Assembly (NCBI GenBank): GCA_002070605.1
Contig: MWDO01000011.1
Span: 1 to 59,732 of the forward strand
Direction: 5' to 3'
Source: Spirochaetes bacterium ADurb.Bin133
GTDB lineage: Bacteria > Spirochaetota > GWE2-31-10 > MWDO01
Length of the DNA stretch: 59,732 nucleotides
Under the pieces are notes generated by a model. It ran no database searches. It worked only from the letters and a program-made list of their open reading frames with translations, and had not been told where the DNA came from. This document shows positions 18,888-27,702 of this stretch, one piece after another. A program made the position numbers and the translations under genes. The first letter of the stretch is position 1. Each line of letters begins with the position of its first letter.

Positions 18888-21800
18888 ATGAATAACAACA
18901 CGGTTAAAATTATCGGAGCCAGCGCGGGAACGGGTAAAACTTACAGGTTGTCTTTAGAAATAATCGGAATAATCGTTAAAAACAGTTTTCTTTTACAAAA
19001 GAACGAATTGATTTACGATAAAATACTCGTAGTTACATTCACAAAAAAAGCTACGGCTGAAATACAAGAGAGGTTATTATCGCATTTAAAGATCCTAAGC
19101 GATTGCGGGGGCTCAAAAGAGTTTTTTGAGTTATCCGAAAATTTGACAAAAAACATTTTAAACGGGCGGAAAATTTCGGAAGACGACGTAAGCTATTTGC
19201 GACTCAACTATCGCGACGCTTTAGTTAATCAACATAAATTGAATATTAGAACAATAGACAGTTTTATTAATGGCGTTTTCGGCAATATTATCTCAAATTT
19301 TTTATATTTAACCGACTACAATATTGTCAACGAACAAGACGATTCGGTATATGAAAAATTACTCTTCCGGATTTTTGAAAAAAAATACGACGAATTCGAA
19401 GATATTTTTAAAAAAGATTACAATATATACAGATTAAAAGATATAAAAAATTTTGAGATAATTCTTAAAAATATTATCAAAAACAGATGGATTGATCTTG
19501 TAGATTTTATCCCCAAAGATTACGGCGCTATAAAAGCCAACTTTAATAATCAATTTTTAACGGAGATCATATCCGAATCGACAAGCCTATTCGGTTTTAT
19601 TCTTGAACAATTTGCAGAATTTATCAGCGCTAACAAACAGGATCAACTTTTAACAAACGGAGTCGCTTTTTTTATAAATTCGGATTTTCAAAAACTGTTT
19701 TCAGATATATTAAATAGTAACGACGTCAAAGAATTTGCAATACTTGCGAAAGATAAAATTAAAGATTTGGATTTTATAGAAAAAAATATGAGTTTGCTAT
19801 CCGACGTTAAGAAAAATTTTTGGAATGGAAATAAAGTATTTAGAGGGAAAGCGTTTGAAGATTTGAAACGCGACGTCGAATCGGCTTCAGAAAAAGTAAA
19901 AATTAATCTTTCGATTTACTACTTCTATAAGGTAATTATCGCCGACGAAGAAAAATATATCAATTTTCTAAATACCATATATAATTTTTACGACGATTTG
20001 ATTTATAAAAGTAAAACTTTTTCATTTAGCGATATTCTCAACTTAACTACGACGGCGCTAAAAAATAAAAAGTTCGGTCTTACGGACGCCGACGGAGAAA
20101 AGGTCTCGGATTTATTTATGGAATACCTGCCGCAGGAAATACGGCATATTCTTATCGACGAGTTTCAAGATACCAACGTCCTTCAATGGAACATTTTAGC
20201 GCTAGTCGTAAAAAAAGTTATCGATATATACGATAACGCCGTCATAGCGGCGGTCGGCGACGAAAAGCAGTCTATTTTTGAATGGCGCGGGGGGGAAAAA
20301 GAACTTTTAGGCGCTCTTAAAAACATTCTTTCGTCGTATAATGTTGAGACCCGTTCGCTCAACGACTCGTATAGGAGCAAGCCGAATATCATATCCTTCG
20401 TCAACGAACTATTTGCTAACGTATCCGACTCTATTAACTCCTCCGGGCTTGCCGATACCGAATGGAATTACTCCCCGGTCAACGCGGCTATAAAAAGCCC
20501 CAACGACCCGGGGTTTATCGATCTATATATAGAAAACTTTTCGGCAAAATCTGAAGAGGACGCAAAAAGCCGATTTGCCGTTTTGGAAAACTTTGTAACC
20601 GATATCGTACTCCCCTGCGTCCTTCCGATAGACGGCAATCCCGCAAAGATGAGACTCGACAAAAGCGCTATTATCGCCAGAAATAACAAGGATTTATCTG
20701 AAATCGCCAAAATACTCTCGCATTTTAACGTCAATTACCTTTACGAGTCTACTATGTCGATATTCAACCACAAAATAGTAAAACCAATCGTCTTTTTACT
20801 TAAATATTTATGTTACGGCTCTACGCTTGAACTTTTAAATTTTTTACGATCGGACTATGTTTTTATAGACGAAACAATTTTGAAAGAGATACTAACGCAT
20901 TATAGAGATAACAAGTTTATCGACCTAAACTATTTTTCAGACAAATACGATTTTTTTTCTAACATAATAGATCTATCGGAAATTTCGCGTAAAGAAAATT
21001 CTATATTTTATCTGACAAAAAAAATCGCGGAGAGATTCAATGTCGCTCAAATTTACGAAAACGACCTTGATCTAAAAAACCTTAACAAATTCTTTGAAAT
21101 AGCTTTAGAGTTTGATAGCGGCGAAGTCGATTGGACCAAATCGCTATCGGGATTTTTAGCGTTTATCGACGACAATATCAAAAACGAAACATACTATCAG
21201 GAAGGAATAGAAAATCTAAACGCCATAATATTAACCACAATTCACAAATCAAAAGGTCTTGAATACGAAAATACGTTTGTTTTCAACGATTTCTCGTCCA
21301 GAAAGCCGCTAACGGATAATATCGTAGAATTTTATACTTCTTACGATAAAAAAAATTACAGTATGATAGAAAAATATACGATAACCGGATTTACCTCCAG
21401 GTCGTTCGCTTCGTCCGCGTCGGTTTTGACGGAGTCAGACGCTCGTATTGCCGAAAACGGCGCTTCCGATAAATATAAAGAGTTTAAAGATTACATATAC
21501 CTTTTTAACCAAAACAAATCAAAGGAGCTCGTTGGAGAGATAAACAATTTTTACGTCGCTCTGACCCGCGCAAAATCAAACTTGATCCTCTATAACGTCA
21601 TTGAAAAAAAAGATCTAACCGGAATAGATAATTTTAATTATAAAGAAGCCGGTTATAAAGGGGTTTTATCGGTAATTTATAATACTTTCAGAGACAAATT
21701 TGCCGCCGAAGAGAAGGCGAGCTACAAACTTAGATATACCGCCGGCAAAATCTCCTCCGCAATAAGCGACGACGAAACAAAAACGACCGACCAATCTCGA

Positions 21801-22337
21801 CTGCCCGACTATAAAAATTATCTGAACTACGATATCTGGACTAAAAATGAAAATAAAATATATCAATCTATGGATAACGATAAAATCAATAGAATGAAAA
21901 ATCTTTACGAAAAAAGATCGCGGTTAAAAGGAATCGCCGCGCATTATTATCTCTCTCAAATCATCTACAACGACGCCGAAGATAAAAAAAACGCCCAAAA
22001 AAGTTTATACTCAAAATATGGAAATATCATAACAAAGCCGGATATCGACGAAATTATCTCAAGAGTTGAAATATTTATAGAACAAAATCTTTGGATATTT
22101 GATAGAAAATGGGACAAAGTATTTACCGAAATTGAACTCCTATTTGAAGGCAAACTGTACCGTATCGACCGGTTAATGATAAACGGGAATTCCCGTCAAA
22201 TAAAAATAATCGATTATAAAACGGGCGACGCCTATTTTGAAGAACAGATAACCGACTACGAAAAAGCGGTAATGTATAACGTCGAAGAGGAACTTAAATC
22301 TTTTGACATATCTTCAGAATTTTGTAAAATATTATAA
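18888..22337 (+). CDS. UvrD-type helicase with C-terminal RecB-family nuclease (RecB/AddA-like)
   Basis: The 1149-residue protein should unwind and degrade double-strand DNA ends in recombinational repair. Superfamily 1A helicase motifs are in order: Walker A GASAGTGKTY (10-19), motif II ILIDEFQDTN (about 423), motif III VGDEKQSIFEWRGG (about 456), motif IV LNDSYRSKPNII, motif V LTTIHKSKGLEYENTFV (about 785) and motif VI FYVALTRAKSN. The nuclease core IDRLMI (about 1090), KIIDYKTG (about 1107) and the QITDYEKAV helix is intact. GGAGGT precedes the ATG. No partner subunit (recC/addB, recD) is in the window. A CGGGAATTCCCG palindrome lies between the two catalytic nuclease strands, encoding NGNSR. 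Confidence 0.93.
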   Translation: MNNNTVKIIGASAGTGKTYRLSLEIIGIIVKNSFLLQKNELIYDKILVVTFTKKATAEIQERLLSHLKILSDCGGSKEFFELSENLTKNILNGRKISEDDVSYLRLNYRDALVNQHKLNIRTIDSFINGVFGNIISNFLYLTDYNIVNEQDDSVYEKLLFRIFEKKYDEFEDIFKKDYNIYRLKDIKNFEIILKNIIKNRWIDLVDFIPKDYGAIKANFNNQFLTEIISESTSLFGFILEQFAEFISANKQDQLLTNGVAFFINSDFQKLFSDILNSNDVKEFAILAKDKIKDLDFIEKNMSLLSDVKKNFWNGNKVFRGKAFEDLKRDVESASEKVKINLSIYYFYKVIIADEEKYINFLNTIYNFYDDLIYKSKTFSFSDILNLTTTALKNKKFGLTDADGEKVSDLFMEYLPQEIRHILIDEFQDTNVLQWNILALVVKKVIDIYDNAVIAAVGDEKQSIFEWRGGEKELLGALKNILSSYNVETRSLNDSYRSKPNIISFVNELFANVSDSINSSGLADTEWNYSPVNAAIKSPNDPGFIDLYIENFSAKSEEDAKSRFAVLENFVTDIVLPCVLPIDGNPAKMRLDKSAIIARNNKDLSEIAKILSHFNVNYLYESTMSIFNHKIVKPIVFLLKYLCYGSTLELLNFLRSDYVFIDETILKEILTHYRDNKFIDLNYFSDKYDFFSNIIDLSEISRKENSIFYLTKKIAERFNVAQIYENDLDLKNLNKFFEIALEFDSGEVDWTKSLSGFLAFIDDNIKNETYYQEGIENLNAIILTTIHKSKGLEYENTFVFNDFSSRKPLTDNIVEFYTSYDKKNYSMIEKYTITGFTSRSFASSASVLTESDARIAENGASDKYKEFKDYIYLFNQNKSKELVGEINNFYVALTRAKSNLILYNVIEKKDLTGIDNFNYKEAGYKGVLSVIYNTFRDKFAAEEKASYKLRYTAGKISSAISDDETKTTDQSRLPDYKNYLNYDIWTKNENKIYQSMDNDKINRMKNLYEKRSRLKGIAAHYYLSQIIYNDAEDKKNAQKSLYSKYGNIITKPDIDEIISRVEIFIEQNLWIFDRKWDKVFTEIELLFEGKLYRIDRLMINGNSRQIKIIDYKTGDAYFEEQITDYEKAVMYNVEEELKSFDISSEFCKIL
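22183..22196. repeat. CGGGAATTCCCG palindrome inside the RecB-type nuclease domain
   Basis: The perfect 14-base dyad ACGGGAATTCCCGT is read as AAC GGG AAT TCC CGT (NGNSR), in the turn between the catalytic IDRL strand and the IIDYKTG strand. This is the third reading frame used by the family. Confidence 0.8.
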
Positions 22338-22352
22338 AAGAAAAAGAGCTTA

Positions 22353-22396
22353 ATTAGCATATTCAAAACGGGAATTCCCGTTTTGAATATGCTAAT
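22353..22396. repeat. Perfect 44-base CGGGAATTCCCG palindrome (family master copy)
   Basis: Every base of the left arm (ATTAGCATATTCAAAACG, then GGAA) pairs with the right arm over 44 bases, centred between 22374 and 22375. It lies 16 bases after the RecB-type stop and before the kinase promoter. It is the longest and most intact copy and defines the family consensus. It could also form a terminator hairpin for the upstream gene. Confidence 0.95.
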
Positions 22397-22464
22397 ACAT
22401 ATTATTGTCTTAAAATAATAATCTTTTAGTTAATAATTATTTTTCGAAAAAAAAGAAAATAGAC

Positions 22465-22493
22465 TTTACAAAAACGTTCATTAGTTGTATTCT
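22465..22493 (+). promoter_or_regulatory. Probable promoter giving a leaderless kinase mRNA
   Basis: TTTACA (22465-22470) and TATTCT (22488-22493) are 17 bases apart. Initiation 6-7 bases downstream would fall on or next to the ATG at 22500, and no ribosome site precedes that ATG. Confidence 0.45.
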
Positions 22494-22499
22494 ATATAC

Positions 22500-23648
22500 A
22501 TGGACAGACCGGCTAAAATATTAATTATTGACGACGATAGAATAGAACAGGAAGCGCTTAAAGGATATCTTGAAGACGACGGTTACGATATCGATTCGGA
22601 ATTAGAGGGAAAAAAAGGAGTCGAACTTATCAGGAATAATAAATACGATCTGATAATACTGGACGTAATGATTCCCGATATGAACGGCTTTGATATTTGT
22701 TCGTTGATTAAAAATGATCCCGCCACCTCCGATATTCCGGTAATATTCCTAACGGGAAGAGACGACTCCGATAGCGTTATTAAAGGATTTGAGATTGGAG
22801 CTCAGGATTATATTACCAAGCCGTTTAAAGGGGTGGAACTTATAGCCAGAATAAAAACCCAGCTGGATCTGTCCGCCAAGAAAAAACTGCTTATGTCTAT
22901 GAACGACGTTCTTCAAGTTCGAGTAGAAGAGAAAACTTTAGAGCTCAACGCCGCTAATAAAAAATTGTCCACTCTTGAGAAAGCAAAAAACGACTTTTTA
23001 TCATTAATCAGCCACGAAATCAGGACTCCTTTAAACGGCATTATCGGATTTACGGCGTTGTTTGAGACGACCGAGCTGAACGAAGAGCAGAGAGAATATC
23101 TTGAGCATCTTAAAAACTTAACTAACAAATTGCTAAAAATGTCGGAGCTTTCGCTTTTTATAACGACGTTAAACGTCGACGAATACGACATAAGGCTAAC
23201 TTATAATTCTGTTTTAGACCTTATTACAGATACGCTTGAAAAATATAATTCGCAATTAAGAAAAAAGAGAGTTACTATAAGAAATAACATTACTTCGCGC
23301 GATTTAAAAATAAAAGTCGATCGGGAGTTGTTTTATAAATCTTTAGAAATAATTATCGATAACGCCGTCGATTTTTCAGACGAGCGCGGTACTATAGATA
23401 TAGACCTTGCCGAAAGCGGCGATTATTACGTTATCATAGTCAAAAACAAGGGCGTTGGATTCCCCGAAGAGGCGTTGGAAAACCCCTACGAATTGTTCAA
23501 TTTTAACAATCCAAAATACGACGGATATAACATAAGCGTAGGACTATCCGCCGTTAATATTATCATGAACGCTCATAACGGAAAAATAGAGATTGAGAAT
23601 CTTAAAAATTATGGAGCGGCTGTAAAACTATATTTTAATAAAGAATAA
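22500..23648 (+). CDS. Receiver-histidine kinase hybrid signalling protein
   Basis: The 382-residue cytoplasmic protein has a complete receiver domain at the N-terminus (acidic D11-D13, phosphoacceptor D55 in LDVMIP, K107 in TKPFK). A coiled linker (about 122-165), a HisKA domain with H172 in [10 protein letters not shown] and a HATPase domain (N-box [12 protein letters not shown]1 [11 protein letters not shown]2 SVGLSAV) follow. The order is reversed from ordinary hybrid kinases and there is no sensor domain, so it probably takes phosphate or signal through the receiver. The G1 box is slightly degenerate (N-K-G-x-G rather than D-x-G-x-G). The frame opens at a TTG (22485), but the ATG is preferred. 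Confidence 0.9.
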   Translation: MDRPAKILIIDDDRIEQEALKGYLEDDGYDIDSELEGKKGVELIRNNKYDLIILDVMIPDMNGFDICSLIKNDPATSDIPVIFLTGRDDSDSVIKGFEIGAQDYITKPFKGVELIARIKTQLDLSAKKKLLMSMNDVLQVRVEEKTLELNAANKKLSTLEKAKNDFLSLISHEIRTPLNGIIGFTALFETTELNEEQREYLEHLKNLTNKLLKMSELSLFITTLNVDEYDIRLTYNSVLDLITDTLEKYNSQLRKKRVTIRNNITSRDLKIKVDRELFYKSLEIIIDNAVDFSDERGTIDIDLAESGDYYVIIVKNKGVGFPEEALENPYELFNFNNPKYDGYNISVGLSAVNIIMNAHNGKIEIENLKNYGAAVKLYFNKE

Positions 23649-23654
23649 CAAATT

Positions 23655-24473
23655 TTAATAAAATTCTACAAAACTATCGCTTTTTAACGACAATATTTTT
23701 TTACTTCCGGCTTCTTCGCCGAGGAAATACCAATAATTTTTAACCCATACCGGCGCTAAAGGAACCACTCTCAAATCGATAAAAGAACCGTCCCTTTTCT
23801 TATATTTACCGAATATCTCGCTCTTATCAATCATCGCTTCTCTGATATTTGCCCGAATAAACCTGTAAATTGCGTTTCCGGTATAACCGTATTTCCTTAT
23901 TAAATATTCCAGATTTTTCCCGTCAAGACTCTCTTCGTCGACAAGACTAAAATATATTTTCATAAGACACTCGGTATCGTATAGCGCCCTGTGATATTCG
24001 CCGTCTGAAGACAAATCGTAATATTTTACAATATTATCAAGTTTGTATTTGGGGAGCCGGAGCAACTCTTTAGACATCTTTAACGTATCTATCGCAGACC
24101 ACCCTTCGTAAGTAACGCCGACTCTTGCCATTTCGCTTGACAAAAACGATAGATCAAAAGGGGCGTTGTGCGCGACAAGAATTGATTTATCGATAAATTC
24201 GATTATCCGTTCCCCTATCTCTCTCGAAAATAACGGAGAATCCTTAACCATATCGTTTGTAATCTTATTAATTGAGCTCGTCTCGACGGGAATCGGCATA
24301 CCGGGATTAAACAAAAACTCAAGCTTATCTATAACCTCTCCTTTTTTAGTTTTGATCATCGCCAACTCGACGACTCTGTCTCCGTCGAGAGGAAACAAAC
24401 CGGTCGTTTCGAGATCAAAAAATACATAATCCTCTTTTATTAAAGATTGCGAAAAAAGCGAAAATATACTCAT
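23655..24473 (-). CDS. DnaQ-like 3'-5' exonuclease with C-terminal WYL-like domain
   Basis: Residues 14-175 form a DEDDh exonuclease. Motif I FFDLETTG has D20 and E22, motif II AHNAPFDLSFL has D107, and motif III YHRALYDTECL has H161 and D166. Residues about 195-268 (IREAMIDKSEIFGKYK, LRVVPLAPVWVKNYWYFLGE, KKILSLKSDSF) look like a WYL domain: a basic strand, 'VxPLAxVxxxxxWYxLG' and a final 'xFxLxRI'-type strand. WYL domains bind nucleic acid or ligands and often regulate nucleases. The ATG at 24473 follows GGAGGAG. It ends six bases from the convergent kinase gene. It could be a repair nuclease rather than the polymerase proofreader. Confidence 0.85.
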   Translation of the reverse strand: MSIFSLFSQSLIKEDYVFFDLETTGLFPLDGDRVVELAMIKTKKGEVIDKLEFLFNPGMPIPVETSSINKITNDMVKDSPLFSREIGERIIEFIDKSILVAHNAPFDLSFLSSEMARVGVTYEGWSAIDTLKMSKELLRLPKYKLDNIVKYYDLSSDGEYHRALYDTECLMKIYFSLVDEESLDGKNLEYLIRKYGYTGNAIYRFIRANIREAMIDKSEIFGKYKKRDGSFIDLRVVPLAPVWVKNYWYFLGEEAGSKKILSLKSDSFVEFY

Positions 24474-24583
24474 TACTCCTCCATAATAAACAGTAATAAA
24501 TTTTTTTTGCGCATTTGTCAATCTGTATGACGTAAAATGTGCCGTTTCTTAACAACAATCGAAGATAGAACTCGTTTTAGCCT

Positions 24584-24615
24584 ATTAGTATATTCAAAAC
24601 GGGAATTCCCGTTTT
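24584..24615. repeat. CGGGAATTCCCG palindrome (family copy d)
   Basis: The left arm TTAGTATATTCAAAACGG is complete, but the right side diverges after GTTTT, leaving a perfect 20-base dyad at 24596-24615. It lies in the divergent gap upstream of valS, 40 bases from element 2. Confidence 0.85.
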
Positions 24616-24654
24616 TATTATTTTATACCAAATTTGCTTATTAAACAGAGGCCG

Positions 24655-24881
24655 CCCCGTCGGTTTTTTGGAGCGAGGAAACAAATTGACGCATATGCGA
24701 CGCAGCGCTCCTCGATAAAAAAACGACACATATGTGTCAAAACAAATTGACGCATATGCAACGCAGCGCTCCTCGATAAAAAAAATAACGCATATGTGTC
24801 AAAAAAATATTGACACATATGACGTTAAGAATAAAATTGACACATATGTTTTTCTATATCTCCCCAAAAAACCGACGGGTT
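24655..24881. repeat. MITE-like element 2, largest member with internal duplication
   Basis: The left end CCCCGTCGGTTTTTTGGAG and right end TCCCCAAAAAACCGACGGGT are good inverted repeats. Inside are six GACRCATATG-type motifs starting at 24688, 24725, 24749, 24787, 24812 and 24839, spaced alternately by about 25 and 38 bases. Two of them extend to the dyad CATATGTGTC. A block of about 60 bases (CATATG, GCGACGCAGCGCTCCTCG, A-run) is present twice. The 495-base gap between the exonuclease and valS holds this element, a palindrome and the valS promoter, but no gene. Confidence 0.85.
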
Positions 24882-24901
24882 AAACGGAGGTCTTAAATAA
24901 A

Positions 24902-24930
24902 TTGACAAAATTTGATATTTTTTGTATTTT
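24902..24930 (+). promoter_or_regulatory. Probable promoter of valS
   Basis: TTGACA (24902-24907) and TATTTT (24925-24930) are 17 bases apart, about 38 bases before the ATG. It begins 21 bases after the end of MITE-like element 2. No T-box leader is visible. Confidence 0.6.
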
Positions 24931-24968
24931 AGATTTATTTTAAATCGTCTAGATCTAAGGAAAGTCGT

Positions 24969-27638
24969 ATGTCAAACGAATTAAGCAAATCTTACAATCC
25001 AAAAGAATTTGAAGATAAATGGTATCAATATTGGTTGGATAACAAAGTTTTTTCGCCCCGCAAAGGCGACAAGGGTCATTTTAGCATAGTCATTCCGCCG
25101 CCGAACGTTACGAGTATTCTCCACATGGGGCACGGACTCAACAACTCCATTCAGGATATACTTATCCGCTATAAGAGAATGTCCGGCTACGATACTTTGT
25201 GGGTTCCCGGCACAGACCATGCGGGTATAGCGACGCAAAACGTCGTCGAGAAAGAGCTTGCCAAGGAAGGAAAAAAACGAACGGATTTTACGCGGGAGGA
25301 GTTCGTTGAAAGAGTTTGGGTAACGGCGCTTCGTCATCAGAAATCCATCATCGAGCAGCTCAAAAAAATGGGGTGCAGTTGCGACTGGGATAGGTTAGCG
25401 TTTACTTTTGACGAAAAACGAAGCGACGCCGTTAAAAAAGTATTTATAACTCTGTTCAACGACGACATGATTTACAAATCAAAATATATTGTCAATTGGT
25501 GTCCTCGTTGCGGTACGGCGCTTGCCGACGACGAAGTAGATCATACCGATAAAATGGGCAAACTATGGCATATCAAATATCCGATAAAGGATACAAATGA
25601 TTTCATAGTCGTCGCTACAACCCGTCCGGAAACTATGCTCGGAGATACGGCGGTCGCATTCAACGACAAAGACAAAAGGTATTTTCATTTAAGAGATAAA
25701 AGTTTTATTCTCCCTTTGGCTAACCGCGAAATAAAAGCGATATTCGACGGCTACGTTGATCCCGAATTTGGAACGGGAGCGGTCAAGGTAACCCCCGCGC
25801 ACGATCCCAACGATTTTGATATGGGTAAAAGACATAATCTTCAATTCATAAATATATTAACGGAAGACGCAAAGATGAACGAAAACGTCCCCGAAAAATA
25901 CAGAGGTATGGACAGATACGAATGCCGCAAAGCCGTCGTTGAAGATCTTGAAAGTCTGGGGCTTCTTGTAAAAACCGACAACCGCAAACACAACGTCGGC
26001 GAGTGTTATCGATGTAAAACCGTCGTGGAGCCAAGATTTTCCGACCAGTGGTTTGTAAGAATGAAAAAACTCGCCGAACCGGCGCTCGACGCTGTGAAGT
26101 CCGGTAAGATCGACTTTATTCCGAAACGCTGGATCAAGGTTTACTATAACTGGCTTAACAACATCAAAGATTGGTGCATATCGCGTCAGCTTTGGTGGGG
26201 GCACCGCATTCCGGTATATTACTGTAAAAGTTGCGGTTGGACTGCCGCCGCCTACGATACGCCGGATAGATGTCCCGATTGCGGAGGTATTGAGTTTAGT
26301 CAAGATTCCGACGTTCTCGACACATGGTTTTCGTCGTGGCTCTGGCCCTTTTCGACGCTCGGCTGGCCGAACGACGCCGAGGATTTGAAAAGATTTTATC
26401 CGACCTCGACGCTCGTTACCGGACCGGATATTATATTTTTCTGGGTAGCCCGTATGATAATGGCGGGGCTCTATTTTATGAAAGATATTCCTTTTGACAG
26501 GGTGTTTTTTACCGGAATGGTTATGGATATTCAGGGCAGAAAAATGTCAAAGTCCCTCGGCAACGGTATAGATCCGTTTGAGGTTATCGAACGTCATGGA
26601 GCCGACGCCCTAAGATACACGATGGTCGCCGTCGTTAGTCCAAATCAAAATCTCAAACTTGGTTTCCCAAAAGAGGGGGATAAAAACGCCGTAGATTCTT
26701 TTGAAATAGGCGGTAAGTTTGCAAATAAAATATGGAACGCGTCGAGGTTTATTTTGTCGAGTATATCGGAAGGTTTTAAAGAGATTCCGGTTGAGAATAT
26801 AAAAAACCGCGACGTTTTTGATAATTGGATACTTAACGAGTTAAATCAGCTATGTAGAAACGTCGGCTCTTCTCTTGACAAAGCGAGGTTTAACGACGCC
26901 GCCAGAGAGTTGCATCAGTTTTTTTGGGACAAATTTTGCGATTGGTATATTGAGATTAGCAAGGGTAAAATATTCGGGGATAACCAAACGGTTAAAAACG
27001 AAACTCTTTCTATATTGATCTATATTTTGAGAGAATTTCTCAAACTTCTTCATCCGATTATGCCTTTTATTACCGAAGAGATATATCAAAAACTGCCAAA
27101 TCCCGAACTTTCTATCTCTATCGTTAGTTATCCGCAATATACCGGGAAATCTTCTTCTAAGGATAAGAAAAAAGCGGTTAAATTTTTTGACTTATTAAGG
27201 TTAATCAGAAGAATTAGAGCCGAAAACTCTATTCCTCCAGAGAAAAAAGTTAAAATATTTGTCAAATCCGCCGATCGCGATATAAAATATTTTTGCGATA
27301 ATTATAACAAACAAATTTTATCTTTGATAAAAGGGGAAGAGATTAATATTTCAGAAAATATGGACAAACCTACGGGCTCGTCCGCCGGATCTAACGAATT
27401 TTGCGAAATCTATATACCTCTCGAAGGTCTTATAGACAAACAAAAGGAACTGGAAAAATTCGATAAAGAGTATAAAAAAATAAAAGTCGATTTTGATAAA
27501 ACTTTTGCGAAACTTAATAACGACAACTTTATAAAAAACGCTCCGGCGGAAGTTATCGAGAAAGAAAAAGCCAAACTGGAAGAGTTCAAAAGCAAAATGG
27601 TAAAAATTGAAGATAATATCAAATTACTAAGATCTTAA
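24969..27638 (+). CDS. valS: Valyl-tRNA synthetase
   Basis: ValRS charges tRNA-Val with valine and edits mischarged threonine. The 889 residues contain the class I signatures HMGH (52-55, in PPPNVTSILHMGHG) and KMSKS (about 525, in GRKMSKSLGNGIDP), the editing-domain stretch FGTGAVKVTPAHDPNDFD, two Cys pairs (WCPRCG and YCKSCG / CPDCGG) that may bind zinc, the anticodon-binding helical domain and the C-terminal coiled coil (about 815-889). AAGGAAAG precedes the ATG. It has its own promoter and a bidirectional terminator downstream. Confidence 0.98.
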   Translation: MSNELSKSYNPKEFEDKWYQYWLDNKVFSPRKGDKGHFSIVIPPPNVTSILHMGHGLNNSIQDILIRYKRMSGYDTLWVPGTDHAGIATQNVVEKELAKEGKKRTDFTREEFVERVWVTALRHQKSIIEQLKKMGCSCDWDRLAFTFDEKRSDAVKKVFITLFNDDMIYKSKYIVNWCPRCGTALADDEVDHTDKMGKLWHIKYPIKDTNDFIVVATTRPETMLGDTAVAFNDKDKRYFHLRDKSFILPLANREIKAIFDGYVDPEFGTGAVKVTPAHDPNDFDMGKRHNLQFINILTEDAKMNENVPEKYRGMDRYECRKAVVEDLESLGLLVKTDNRKHNVGECYRCKTVVEPRFSDQWFVRMKKLAEPALDAVKSGKIDFIPKRWIKVYYNWLNNIKDWCISRQLWWGHRIPVYYCKSCGWTAAAYDTPDRCPDCGGIEFSQDSDVLDTWFSSWLWPFSTLGWPNDAEDLKRFYPTSTLVTGPDIIFFWVARMIMAGLYFMKDIPFDRVFFTGMVMDIQGRKMSKSLGNGIDPFEVIERHGADALRYTMVAVVSPNQNLKLGFPKEGDKNAVDSFEIGGKFANKIWNASRFILSSISEGFKEIPVENIKNRDVFDNWILNELNQLCRNVGSSLDKARFNDAARELHQFFWDKFCDWYIEISKGKIFGDNQTVKNETLSILIYILREFLKLLHPIMPFITEEIYQKLPNPELSISIVSYPQYTGKSSSKDKKKAVKFFDLLRLIRRIRAENSIPPEKKVKIFVKSADRDIKYFCDNYNKQILSLIKGEEINISENMDKPTGSSAGSNEFCEIYIPLEGLIDKQKELEKFDKEYKKIKVDFDKTFAKLNNDNFIKNAPAEVIEKEKAKLEEFKSKMVKIEDNIKLLRS

Positions 27639-27650
27639 AGCTCTATGATA

Positions 27651-27687
27651 TAAAAAAAACGACCGATTCTTTTAGAACGGTCGTTTT
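27651..27687. terminator. Bidirectional terminator between valS and a convergent lipoprotein gene
   Basis: The stem ACGACCG / CGGTCGT is flanked by an A-run on the left and a T-run on the right. It can therefore end valS on the plus strand and the gene at 27703 on the minus strand. Confidence 0.85.
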
Positions 27688-27702
27688 TTTAGTTCTGAAA
27701 TA

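Noticed and set aside
24618-24818. Open frame on the minus strand across element 2
   Set aside because: It is created by the internal 60-base duplication and gives a repetitive Cys/Phe-rich peptide without a start site.
24688-24848. Possible CRISPR-like array (regularly spaced CATATG motifs)
   Set aside because: The repeated unit is only about 10-12 bases and the spacings alternate between about 25 and 38. The 'spacers' are themselves shared between elements, and no cas gene is present.
24882-24968. T-box leader upstream of valS
   Set aside because: The gap from promoter to start is only about 38 bases and has no T-box consensus or terminator/antiterminator pair.
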